From: Bacteroidota bacterium
GTDB taxonomy: Bacteria > Bacteroidota > Bacteroidia > Chitinophagales > Saprospiraceae
Reading direction: 5' to 3'
NCBI GenBank assembly: GCA_024280135.1
Contig: JAJRQS010000108.1
Span: 1-5,819, forward strand
DNA length: 5,819 nt
Both the position numbers and the translations under genes were made by a program. Positions 1 through 5,819 of the stretch are shown here, one piece after another. The notes beneath the pieces were generated by a model that made no database searches, was not told the DNA's origin, and saw only the letters and a list, made by a program, of their open reading frames with translations. How positions within the stretch are numbered: the first letter of the stretch is position 1; each line of letters opens with the position of its first letter.

Positions 1-1
1 G

Positions 2-1402
2 ACCAATGGCACACTGATACGCTTCAAACCTGACGTAGAATTATTCAAGAAGTACCGGTATGTTAATGAGTATGTAGAAAATTTACTTTGGAATTATGCT
101 TACTTGAATACGGGATTAAAGATTAAGTTTAATGGTAAAACTTTACAATCTAAAAATGGGTTAAAAGATTTACTGGAAAGGAAAAACCAGAATGACTTAT
201 TTCGATATCCAATCATCCACATCAAGGGTGATGATATTGAAATGGCGATTACTCATGGAGCCCATTATGGAGAGCAATATTATTCTTTTGTCAACGGCCA
301 ACATACGACCCAAGGCGGTACGCATCTAAATGCTTTTAAGGAAGCTTATGTCAAAGTAATACGGGATCATTTCGGAAAGAATTTTGATACAAAAGATATC
401 AGAAGCTCCATAATAGCAGCTATTAGTGTGCGTATCGAAGACCCTGTTTTTGAATCACAAACCAAAACAAAACTAGGGTCTAATAATATATCGGGGGATC
501 CAGCTTCCTTGACGATTAGGACATGGATGTTAGAGTTTTTACGAAAGGATTTGGATAATTATTTGCATCAATTTCCCGAAACAAAAGAAGGCCTGCTTAG
601 ACGCATCATTCAATCGGAACGGGAGCGTAAAGAAATGGCAGGTATCAAGAAGATAGCCAATGCCCGTGCAAAGGCTGCCAAAATCCACAATAAAAAATTA
701 AGAGACTGTAAGTTCCATCTAGATGGAAAAGGACCAGATGAGAAACGACTGAATACCACCATTTTTATTACGGAGGGTGATTCGGCTAGTGGGTCGATTA
801 CCAAAGCAAGAGATGTTGATACACAAGCAGTTTTTAGCTTGCGCGGAAAACCTTTGAATTGCTATGGGATGAGCAAGAAGATTGTTTATCAAAATGAAGA
901 ACTCAATCTCCTGCAACACGCCTTGAATATCGAAGATGGCATTGAATATTTGAGGTTTAACCAAGTGGTCATTGCGACAGATGCCGATGTAGATGGTATG
1001 CACATTCGGTTGCTTTTATTGACTTTCTTTTTACAGTTTTTTCCAGACCTCGTTAGAGAGGGGCATTTGTATATTTTAGATACCCCCCTTTTTAGAGTCC
1101 GTGATAAAAAGAAAACTTTTTATTGTTTTAGTGAGGAAGAGAAACAAAGTGCGATAAAGGAATTGAGAGGAAAAGCAGAAGTCACCCGATTCAAAGGACT
1201 AGGTGAAATTTCACCAGATGAATTTGAAGATTTCATTAATGAAAATATGAAACTAGATCCTGTCAACTTAGTAGAAGGGGACAGCATCGATGCTATTCTT
1301 GAATATTATATGGGGAAGAACTCTCCAGCTCGCCAAACTTTTATTATTGATAATCTAAAGGTAGAGATTGATAAAGTTGTGGAAGAGGAGGTGTTAGACT
1401 AG
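2..1402 (+). CDS. parE: DNA topoisomerase IV subunit B (ParE), 5'-truncated by window edge
   Basis: This is the ATP-driven B subunit of a type IIA topoisomerase, which pairs with ParC to decatenate and relax chromosomes in the cytoplasm. The frame is open from base 2, so the TTG at 104 is an internal Leu codon and not the start. 466 residues are visible; about 150-180 N-terminal residues (the GHKL ATPase core) are missing. Seen in order: the end of the ATPase domain ([10 protein letters not shown], then YLNTGLKI); the transducer domain with the ATP-contacting QTKTKLGS loop (nt 458-481); the TOPRIM domain with its catalytic Glu in TEGDSASGS (Glu at 773-775) and the metal-binding DADVDG (980-997); and the C-terminal [13 protein letters not shown] and ARQTF motifs. 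It lacks the TOPRIM insertion found in E. coli-type GyrB. ParE is favoured over GyrB from overall likeness to Bacteroidota ParE, but the two paralogues are similar. It ends in TAG, which overlaps the stop of the convergent oxidoreductase gene. Confidence 0.88.
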   Translation, partial: TNGTLIRFKPDVELFKKYRYVNEYVENLLWNYAYLNTGLKIKFNGKTLQSKNGLKDLLERKNQNDLFRYPIIHIKGDDIEMAITHGAHYGEQYYSFVNGQHTTQGGTHLNAFKEAYVKVIRDHFGKNFDTKDIRSSIIAAISVRIEDPVFESQTKTKLGSNNISGDPASLTIRTWMLEFLRKDLDNYLHQFPETKEGLLRRIIQSERERKEMAGIKKIANARAKAAKIHNKKLRDCKFHLDGKGPDEKRLNTTIFITEGDSASGSITKARDVDTQAVFSLRGKPLNCYGMSKKIVYQNEELNLLQHALNIEDGIEYLRFNQVVIATDADVDGMHIRLLLLTFFLQFFPDLVREGHLYILDTPLFRVRDKKKTFYCFSEEEKQSAIKELRGKAEVTRFKGLGEISPDEFEDFINENMKLDPVNLVEGDSIDAILEYYMGKNSPARQTFIIDNLKVEIDKVVEEEVLD

Positions 1403-2946
1403 TTTTTGATTGTAATTCGTTTAGCGACATTTTGCCCATCCAAAGCAGCGGAGACAATACCACCTGCGTAGCCTGCACCTTCGGCACACGGGTATAGCCC
1501 TTTGATGACTACATGTTGATAGGTTACTTTGTCACGGGGTATTCTAACAGGGGCACTAGTGCGGCTTTCCACGGCAACGACATTGGCTTCTGCGGTGTAA
1601 TAGGTCGGCATTTTTTTCTTAAATATTTTTAATCCTTCTTGCAAATGCTTGGTGATAAATTCTGGCAGTAATTCATCTACCCGTCTGGAGAGTAGTCCAG
1701 GAATGTAGGAAGAATCGGGTAGGGTGGAAGATAGTCGTCTTTCGACAAAATCGGTCAATCGTTGAGCAGGTGCTTTTTGACTGCCATCTCCAGCTGCAAA
1801 TACTTTTTGTTCGATACGTTACTGAAACTCCATACCCGCCAGTGGGTTTTGGAGGACGTCTTCGCCAAAATCTTCCAGTCTGATTTCTGTGACGAATCCC
1901 GAATTTGCAAAAGGAGAATCTCGTCTAGATAAAGACATACCGTTGACTACAATTTCTCCTGGTGCCGTAGCAGAAGGGACAATCAAACCGCCAGGGCACA
2001 TGCAAAAAGAAAAAACGCCACGCTTTTCCACTTGGCAAGCAATATTATAACTTGATGCAGGTAGATTTTTATTTCGTTCTTTAGTGCGATATTGAATCTG
2101 ATCGATGATGGGTTGAGGGTGTTCGAGTCTGACCCCGAGGGCAAAAGGTTTTGCTTCTATTTTGATATTTTTTTGCGCAAGTAAACGATAGACATCCCTC
2201 GCAGAATGACCAGTGGCAAGTATGACAGGGTTACCCAAAATCTCTTTATTACTATTAATAACAATACCTTGAACTTCATTGCCCTTGATAATTAAATCTG
2301 TCATCTTGGATTTAAAATGAATTTCGCCTCCATATTTTTCGATAGTCTCCCGTATCGCTTGGATAATACGGGGCAGTTTGTTTGAACCGATATGCGGGTG
2401 TGCATCCACTAAAATGTCTGCTGGTGCACCATGCTCTACGAGTAGTTGCAGTACCTTTTCTATTTTGCCACGCTTATGGGAACGCGTGTATAATTTACCG
2501 TCGGAATAGGTGCCGGCTCCGCCTTCTCCAAAACAATAATTGGAATCTGGATCAACCAACCCGAATTGTTGAATGTCACGTAAACTTTTACGGCGCTCCT
2601 GAACATTCAACCCTCGTTCAAAAATGATGGGGCGAATCCCTCGTTCTATTAATTCCAAGGCCGCAAAATAACCCGCAGGGCCCGCTCCTACGATGATAGC
2701 AGAAGGCTGTTCTTTGACAGAAGATAATAGCGGTAAATACCCTGCTGGTTTTTGAGGAAGTTCTCCTTGATAAATTTGAACACGTAGCCGAAAAACTATT
2801 TTTCTTTGACGGGCATCTATCGAACGTTTACGAATATGAAGATGATCAATTTTATCCCAGCCTGATTTTTCAAGTGCCTTTTGGCGAATGATTTCGAGGT
2901 TCTGAATATCCTCTGGGCTGATGGCCAACTCTATTTCTTTATACAT
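1399..2946 (-). pseudogene. NAD(P)/FAD-dependent oxidoreductase (COG2509-like), interrupted by an in-frame TAA
   Basis: This is a predicted cytoplasmic flavoprotein of the uncharacterised COG2509 dehydrogenase family; its substrate is unknown. Translation from ATG 2946 gives 375 residues to a TAA at 1819-1821. The same frame then continues for 139 more residues to TAG at 1399-1401, giving 515 codons before the final stop, about the normal family length. N-terminal part: an alpha/beta lead-in of about 80 residues, the FAD Rossmann motif VGAGPAGYFAALELIERG (86-103) with Glu110 closing the dinucleotide site, the family block FGEGGAGTYSDGKLYTR (139-155), ILATGHSARD (242-251) and CMCPGG (315-320). 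After the stop: RIEQKVFAAGDGSQKAPAQR, VESRTSAPVRIPRD and PCAEGAGYAGGIVSAALDG, the usual flavin-binding C-terminus. No frameshift is needed. The TTG at 1756-1758 is an internal codon, so the 119-residue reading from it is not a separate gene. The start lies 3 bases after the hpt stop. It may be a recent nonsense mutation or a sequencing error; a truncated product would lack the C-terminal FAD contacts. Confidence 0.85.
1819..1821 (-). other. Premature in-frame TAA stop inside the oxidoreductase gene
   Basis: Reading the minus strand, the codons are GGT ATG GAG TTT CAG TAA CGT ATC GAA, i.e. G-M-E-F-Q-stop-R-I-E. From memory of the family, this stretch continues as a GMxFQ-x-x-E type sequence with no break, so the TAA replaces one residue, perhaps Gln by a CAA-to-TAA change. 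The frame before and after is identical (the TAA and the internal TTG at 1758 are exactly 21 codons apart). TAA is a true terminator in this genome, because it ends hpt, the DUF4920 gene and the DUF4159 gene in the same window. The next base is C, a weak-termination context in E. coli. Confidence 0.85.
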
Positions 2947-2949
2947 CTT

Positions 2950-3510
2950 TTAGTCTTCTACCAACTGATAAACTTGACGAAGATTTCGTCCAATTTCGTC
3001 TAAGTCTAAACCATATCCGACAATAAATGCATTGGGAATGTCAAATCCTCGATAATCAATTTGTACTTCATGCTTGATCGCTTCTGGTTTGACAAAAAGC
3101 GAGGCAATAGCAATAGAATTGGGGTTTTGTTCTGCTAAGGTCTTCACAAAATGATTCATCGTTAAGCCTGAATCAATAATGTCTTCGATGATAATGATGT
3201 CCTTTCCCGCTAGATTATCGTTGAATTTTCCTGTTTTGACTGTGCCAGAAGAAGCTGTGCCTTCGTAGGAAGATAGCTTAATGAAACCCATCTCACAGGC
3301 CCCGTCGTATGCCCGTACCAGGTCGGCACCGAAGACAAAAGAACCATTTAATATTAACAAAAAATAAGGGGTTTTGCCTTGGTAATCTTGGGTAATCTTT
3401 GCCCCTATCTCTTGGACTTTAGATTGAAGAGTGGCTTCGTCAATAAAAACGGAAAATTTTCTATCTCCGATGGTAACAGTATCTGGAACAATCATTTGTT
3501 CAGTTTTCAT
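2950..3510 (-). CDS. hpt: Hypoxanthine (guanine) phosphoribosyltransferase
   Basis: This cytoplasmic purine-salvage enzyme makes IMP (and probably GMP) plus pyrophosphate from hypoxanthine or guanine and PRPP. The 186-residue product has the normal family length. Visible sites: the pyrophosphate-binding loop LNGSFVFGADL (54-64); a flexible-loop segment SSYEGTASSGTVKTG (80-94), a good match to the SSY of HPRTs; the PRPP-binding signature IIIIEDIIDSGLTM (105-118) with the Glu109-Asp110 pair and Asp113; the purine-side Lys in LFVKP (Lys141); and the C-terminal VGYGLDLDEIGRNL block (164-177), matching VGYGLDYxExxRNL. ATG 3510 gives an ordinary N-terminus; Met6 is an alternative. The gene starts 17 bases after the DUF4920 stop and ends 3 bases before the oxidoreductase start, so the three are probably co-transcribed. 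No Shine-Dalgarno sequence precedes it, as is usual in Bacteroidota. Specificity for hypoxanthine over guanine cannot be read from the sequence. Confidence 0.93.
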   Translation of the reverse strand: MKTEQMIVPDTVTIGDRKFSVFIDEATLQSKVQEIGAKITQDYQGKTPYFLLILNGSFVFGADLVRAYDGACEMGFIKLSSYEGTASSGTVKTGKFNDNLAGKDIIIIEDIIDSGLTMNHFVKTLAEQNPNSIAIASLFVKPEAIKHEVQIDYRGFDIPNAFIVGYGLDLDEIGRNLRQVYQLVED

Positions 3511-3527
3511 AGGTGTATTTTGCAGTG

Positions 3528-3995
3528 TTAATCTTTAACATCATTTAATACTACGACCCCTTTCGCCATGAATTTGAGTTCCTCTTCGGGTTCTGTAATG
3601 GCGTCGATTACTTCTTGGGACTCACCAGCATCTGAAGCATAATGTTTTAATTCTTGGACGGTGGTCACTTCTCTATACGCATAGCCATCAAGTACCACAT
3701 CTTTTCCTGCAATATCAAAAGGCATAAAGAAACCATAATCTTCAAATTGGACAAACATCTCTTCCCCATCTTTATCGGCTATGGTCATCCAGCAGCCTTT
3801 TTTCTGACAGACCTCACGGGCAGTACCGCTTACCTTTACAGGAAAAGAATCTCTGTCCCCCATTTTTTCTAGCATGGCACTATAGGAGATAGCCTTGTCC
3901 GTAGTGATTTTGGCACCGTAATACTTATTGGTATCAACATCTGATTTGCAGGCGAATAGTCCGATGCTTAGTAGAATGAATAGTAAGTTTTTCAT
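3528..3995 (-). CDS. DUF4920 domain lipoprotein
   Basis: This is a 155-residue protein of the uncharacterised DUF4920 family; its function is not known. The N-terminus is a lipoprotein signal: Lys2, a hydrophobic stretch (residues 4-14) and a lipobox LFAC with Cys16 as the lipidation site, so the mature protein should be anchored to a membrane in the envelope. The mature part begins YYGAKITTDKAISYS and carries the family hallmark EVCQKKGCWM (61-70), with Cys63 and Cys68 followed by Trp69, then GYAYREV and a C-terminal FMAKGVVVL strand. The two cysteines, four residues apart, could bind a metal or form a disulfide; this is inference. The fold resembles small beta-barrel (OB-like) proteins, judged only from the strand pattern. 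It is first in the operon with hpt and the oxidoreductase, preceded by a good promoter match (4042-4049). Being first does not imply a purine-related role. Confidence 0.85.
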   Translation of the reverse strand: MKNLLFILLSIGLFACKSDVDTNKYYGAKITTDKAISYSAMLEKMGDRDSFPVKVSGTAREVCQKKGCWMTIADKDGEEMFVQFEDYGFFMPFDIAGKDVVLDGYAYREVTTVQELKHYASDAGESQEVIDAITEPEEELKFMAKGVVVLNDVKD

Positions 3996-4041
3996 ATAAC
4001 AGGTGTTTTAGAGTAAAGAATAAGGTTCTCAGCAATGGATG

Positions 4042-4049
4042 CAAAGATA
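4042..4049 (-). promoter_or_regulatory. Predicted -7 promoter element for the DUF4920-hpt-oxidoreductase operon
   Basis: The minus strand reads TATCTTTG, a perfect match to the Bacteroidota -7 consensus TAnnTTTG. It lies 46 bases before the ATG at 3995, which would leave a 5' leader of roughly 35-40 bases. No clear -33 TTG is seen about 19 bases upstream; that stretch is T-rich instead. It is the only plausible start site for the three-gene minus-strand operon. Confidence 0.65.
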
Positions 4050-4095
4050 GTGAAAAAAAGACTAGGGTAGAAAAAAAAGTTATAGAATAAACGGC

Positions 4096-4103
4096 TATCT
4101 TAG
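4096..4103 (+). promoter_or_regulatory. Possible -7 promoter element for the glycosyltransferase gene
   Basis: The plus strand reads TATCTTAG, matching TAnnTTTG at every fixed position except the seventh (A for T). It sits 32 bases before the ATG at 4136, giving a short leader. No convincing -33 box is present. A small inverted repeat, GCTA-TCT-TAGC (4094-4104), overlaps it, but it is too short to call an operator. Confidence 0.4.
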
Positions 4104-4135
4104 CGGAAGAAAATGCTAAAGCGTCGCAGTAAAAT

Positions 4136-5044
4136 ATGATCTCAATCTGTATCCCAATTTATAATGTTGATGTAACGGCGCTCGTTACGGAGTTGTCTAG
4201 TCAAATAGAACAGCTGGAAGTGCCAGCAGAATTGATATTGATTGATGATTGTTCGAATCTTGCTTTCTTAATGGCTAACGAAGAGGTCTGTAAAGCCAAA
4301 AATTATATCAAGTTAAAAAAGAATATTGGTCGATCTGCTATTCGGAATCGTTTCTTAGTTTATGCAAAATATAAGTACCTACTTTTTTTGGATTGTGATG
4401 CGCTTATTCCAGCTAAAGATTTTCTGCAAAAGTATATCGAAGAAGTAAATAATTCTTCGGCACAAGTGATTTGTGGTGGCCGAGTTTATCCCATTGAACG
4501 ACCTGAAAGAAACAGATTACTTCGATGGAAATACGGCACAATAAAAGAAAGTCAGTCTTATTTAGAAAGGAATAAAAGGCCCAATCAATCCTTTATGACC
4601 AATAATTTTTTGATCCAAAAAAATATTTTTGAGTCAATAAAATTTGAAGAAAGACTAGTAGAATATGGGCATGAAGATACTTTGTTTGGTTTTGAATTAA
4701 AAATAAAAAACATCCAAATTACGCATATAGACAACTCCATATTAAATGGAGACTTTGAAAAGAATAAGCAGTTTCTTATTCAGACAGAAAAAGGAATAAA
4801 AAACCTAGTCCAGATATTGGAGTATAAAAATTTTGATAATAGTTTTATTGAAGATGTGACACTCCTACGAACTTATTACAAATACTATTCAGTTAGAAAG
4901 GTGATAAAGGGAACTTTTCAAATGCTTGAGCCAGGTATTAAATACTTCTTAGATAAAGGCTATGTGAGCCTTCGCCTGTTCGATTTCTATAAACTAGGGA
5001 CACTTGCCGTAAATATAGATAAACTAAAGCGACATCATAAATGA
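4136..5044 (+). CDS. Glycosyltransferase family 2 (GT-A fold), single-domain cytoplasmic type
   Basis: This 302-residue enzyme is predicted to move a sugar from a nucleotide-sugar donor to an unknown acceptor, probably in envelope polysaccharide or glycoprotein assembly. Seen: the first GT-A strand ISICIPIYN at the very N-terminus; nucleotide-binding LILIDDCS (33-40); NIGRSAIRNR (63-72); the metal-binding DxD as FLDCDA (84-89, Asp86 and Asp88); CGGRVYP; MTNNFLI (154-160); and YGHEDTLFGFEL (178-188), whose Glu180-Asp181 pair holds the likely catalytic base. The segment HIDN (197-200) also fits a short GT2 group common in Bacteroidota. No membrane segment is evident. The last 90 residues are a Lys/Tyr-rich helical tail without a recognised motif. 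ATG 4136 is well supported, because an in-frame TAA lies just upstream at 4130-4132. The gene is more AT-rich than its neighbours (about 27% GC by hand count over 4621-4680, against about 42% over 2521-2580). The donor sugar and linkage cannot be inferred. Confidence 0.87.
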   Translation: MISICIPIYNVDVTALVTELSSQIEQLEVPAELILIDDCSNLAFLMANEEVCKAKNYIKLKKNIGRSAIRNRFLVYAKYKYLLFLDCDALIPAKDFLQKYIEEVNNSSAQVICGGRVYPIERPERNRLLRWKYGTIKESQSYLERNKRPNQSFMTNNFLIQKNIFESIKFEERLVEYGHEDTLFGFELKIKNIQITHIDNSILNGDFEKNKQFLIQTEKGIKNLVQILEYKNFDNSFIEDVTLLRTYYKYYSVRKVIKGTFQMLEPGIKYFLDKGYVSLRLFDFYKLGTLAVNIDKLKRHHK

Positions 5045-5048
5045 TTTT

Positions 5049-5702
5049 TTACTCTTCAAAAACATATTGAATAATATTCGCACCCATCTGTAAGGCAAGT
5101 GTACGAAGGGTTTCACTATCTTTGTGCACTTCCCAGTCTTCCCAGCCATCCCCTAAATCACATTCGTAATCATAAAAAGCAACCAACCTTCCTTCCCACA
5201 TCAGACCAAAACCTTGGGGTGCTTTTTTGTTGTGTTCATGGATTTTGGGTAAGCCATTTGGGAAGTCATATTTTTGGTGAAAGATAGGATGAGAAAAGGG
5301 TAATTCAACAAAGTCTAATTCGGGAAAAACTTTTTTCATAGCGACTCTAATAAAAGGATCTAATCCATAGTTATCAGATATTTCTAGAAAGCCTCCGCCT
5401 ATCAAATAGGTACGTAAATTCTCCGCATCGCTATCTGAAAAAATAATATTTCCATGCCCTGTAAGATGCAATAGTGGATACCCAAAAATTTCTGCGCTGC
5501 CAACATCCACAGTGGCATAGTCTGGATCAAAACTAGTTCCCAGATGGGTATTACAATAATTGGATAAATTTGTCAAGGCCGTTGGGTTGGCATACCAGTC
5601 CCCACCTCCGCTGTATTTTAGCAGTGCCATCTTCATCGTCGGTGCTTGTGCTTGCGCCGAAAAAACACCCAAAAAAAACACAAGAGCAAATAAATATTTC
5701 AT
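5049..5702 (-). CDS. Secreted DUF4159 domain protein
   Basis: This is a 217-residue exported protein of the DUF4159 family, whose biochemical function is unknown. It starts with a Sec signal peptide: Lys2, a hydrophobic core (residues 4-15) and a signal peptidase I-type end AQAQA near residue 20, with no lipobox Cys. The mature domain shows the family pattern in order: KYSGGGDWYANPTAL (29-43), YPLLHLTGHG, a GGGFLEISDNYG strand-and-loop, LPFSHPIFH, GLPKIHEHN, and GRLVAFYDYECDLGDGWED near the C-terminus. The family is thought to adopt a flavodoxin/glutamine-amidotransferase-like fold, but I see no catalytic Cys-His pair. The conserved His, Asp and Glu residues (TGHG, HPIFH, KIHEH, DLGDGWED) hint at metal or ligand binding; this is inference. 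It lies 11 bases after the rsmE stop, so the two are probably co-transcribed, a pairing I recall in other Bacteroidota. Its TAA stop is 4 bases from the glycosyltransferase stop. Confidence 0.87.
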   Translation of the reverse strand: MKYLFALVFFLGVFSAQAQAPTMKMALLKYSGGGDWYANPTALTNLSNYCNTHLGTSFDPDYATVDVGSAEIFGYPLLHLTGHGNIIFSDSDAENLRTYLIGGGFLEISDNYGLDPFIRVAMKKVFPELDFVELPFSHPIFHQKYDFPNGLPKIHEHNKKAPQGFGLMWEGRLVAFYDYECDLGDGWEDWEVHKDSETLRTLALQMGANIIQYVFEE

Positions 5703-5713
5703 ATCAAAAATTA

Positions 5714-5819
5714 TCAGTCATTTAAAAATCTAAAAGCAGCGGCTACATAAATACCTGCCGTCTCCGTTCGAAGCCGACTCCTACCCAAAGTAAGTCCAAT
5801 AAACCCATTTTTGAGCGCA
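5714..5819 (-). CDS. rsmE: 16S rRNA (uracil-1498-N3)-methyltransferase RsmE, C-terminal fragment cut by window edge
   Basis: Only the last 34 residues are in the window; roughly 200 N-terminal residues lie beyond the right edge. The visible sequence, from NGFIGLTLGRSRLRTETA to the end FLND, carries the SPOUT-family signature LGxxxLRTETA of RsmE, part of the knotted S-adenosylmethionine-binding site. The enzyme methylates U1498 of 16S rRNA in the small ribosomal subunit. It ends in a tandem stop, TGA (5714-5716) followed directly by in-frame TAA (5711-5713). The DUF4159 gene starts 11 bases later on the same strand. It was too short for an ordinary ORF search, but the motif match and the tight operon spacing make the call firm. 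Confidence 0.85.
   Translation of the reverse strand, partial: ALKNGFIGLTLGRSRLRTETAGIYVAAAFRFLND

Noticed and set aside
104..106. TTG as the start of the topoisomerase gene
   Set aside because: The frame is open to the left edge, and the 34 residues before it match the end of the ParE ATPase domain.
610..1003. Two minus-strand open frames inside parE
   Set aside because: They overlap each other and the strongly conserved TOPRIM coding region, and their translations show no recognisable motif.
1399..1758. A separate 119-residue gene starting at TTG 1758
   Set aside because: It is the C-terminal part of the oxidoreductase in the same frame. Family sequence continues without a gap from 1818 through this point, so the TTG is an internal Leu codon.
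1759..1821. Frameshift as the cause of the split oxidoreductase
   Set aside because: The distance between the TAA and the downstream open frame is an exact multiple of three, and the intervening codons translate to family-like sequence. Only one stop codon separates the halves.
1819..1821. Alternative genetic code or special amino acid insertion at TAA
   Set aside because: TAA terminates hpt, the DUF4920 gene and the DUF4159 gene in this window; known selenocysteine and pyrrolysine systems use TGA and TAG.
2382..2627. Plus-strand open frame inside the oxidoreductase gene
   Set aside because: It is antisense to a conserved coding region, and the product has no recognisable domain.
3654..3872. 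Plus-strand open frame inside the DUF4920 gene
   Set aside because: It is a shadow of the real gene on the other strand, without family resemblance.
3511..4011. Shared ACACCT sequence just before the hpt and DUF4920 starts
   Set aside because: It is six bases at different spacing from each ATG (0 and 5 bases), does not resemble a Shine-Dalgarno sequence, and is absent before the other genes; probably chance.
4094..4118. Short GCTA/TAGC half-sites around the glycosyltransferase promoter as an operator
   Set aside because: Four-base arms in AT-rich DNA are expected by chance, and no regulator is nearby.
5034..5050. Terminator hairpin ATCAT-AA-ATGAT followed by six T
   Set aside because: The stem is only five mostly A/T pairs with a two-base loop, too weak for an intrinsic terminator, and it lies partly within the glycosyltransferase coding end.
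5099..5287. Plus-strand open frame inside the DUF4159 gene
   Set aside because: It is a shadow of a well-supported gene with a signal peptide and a full domain.

Overview
This window looks like ordinary chromosome from a member of the Bacteroidota. The grounds are protein families typical of that phylum (a DUF4920 lipoprotein, a DUF4159 secreted protein paired with RsmE, a short GHED-type family 2 glycosyltransferase), no Shine-Dalgarno sequence before any of the starts examined, and a perfect Bacteroidota-type -7 element (TAnnTTTG) in the one divergent intergenic gap. An aquatic Saprospiria- or Flavobacteriia-like lineage is possible, but I cannot fix the class.

Layout. Positions 2-1402 (+) hold the C-terminal three quarters of a type IIA topoisomerase B subunit, most likely ParE of topoisomerase IV; its N-terminal ATPase lies off the left edge. 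Convergent to it is a minus-strand operon running from 3995 down to 1399: a DUF4920 lipoprotein, a hypoxanthine phosphoribosyltransferase (hpt), and a COG2509-type FAD-dependent oxidoreductase. The oxidoreductase is interrupted by a single in-frame TAA (1819-1821), with all conserved sequence intact on both sides. Positions 3996-4135 form a divergent promoter region. From it a glycosyltransferase family 2 gene (4136-5044, +) runs rightwards and meets, tail to tail, a minus-strand pair: the 3' end of rsmE (entering from the right edge) followed by a secreted DUF4159 protein.

How the genes relate. These are mostly housekeeping functions: chromosome decatenation, purine salvage, 16S rRNA methylation and an envelope glycosyltransferase. 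I see no cooperative accessory system. The packing is very tight. parE and the oxidoreductase overlap at their stop codons within one CTAG palindrome, and the glycosyltransferase and DUF4159 stops are 4 bases apart, so there is no space for terminators outside the genes.

I did not find a previously undescribed system. The items most worth checking are the lone premature stop in the oxidoreductase, the shared-stop convergent overlap, and the conserved but unexplained DUF4920 and DUF4159 genes. There are no RNA genes, mobile elements, CRISPR arrays or long repeats that I can see, and no gene-free stretch longer than about 140 bases.
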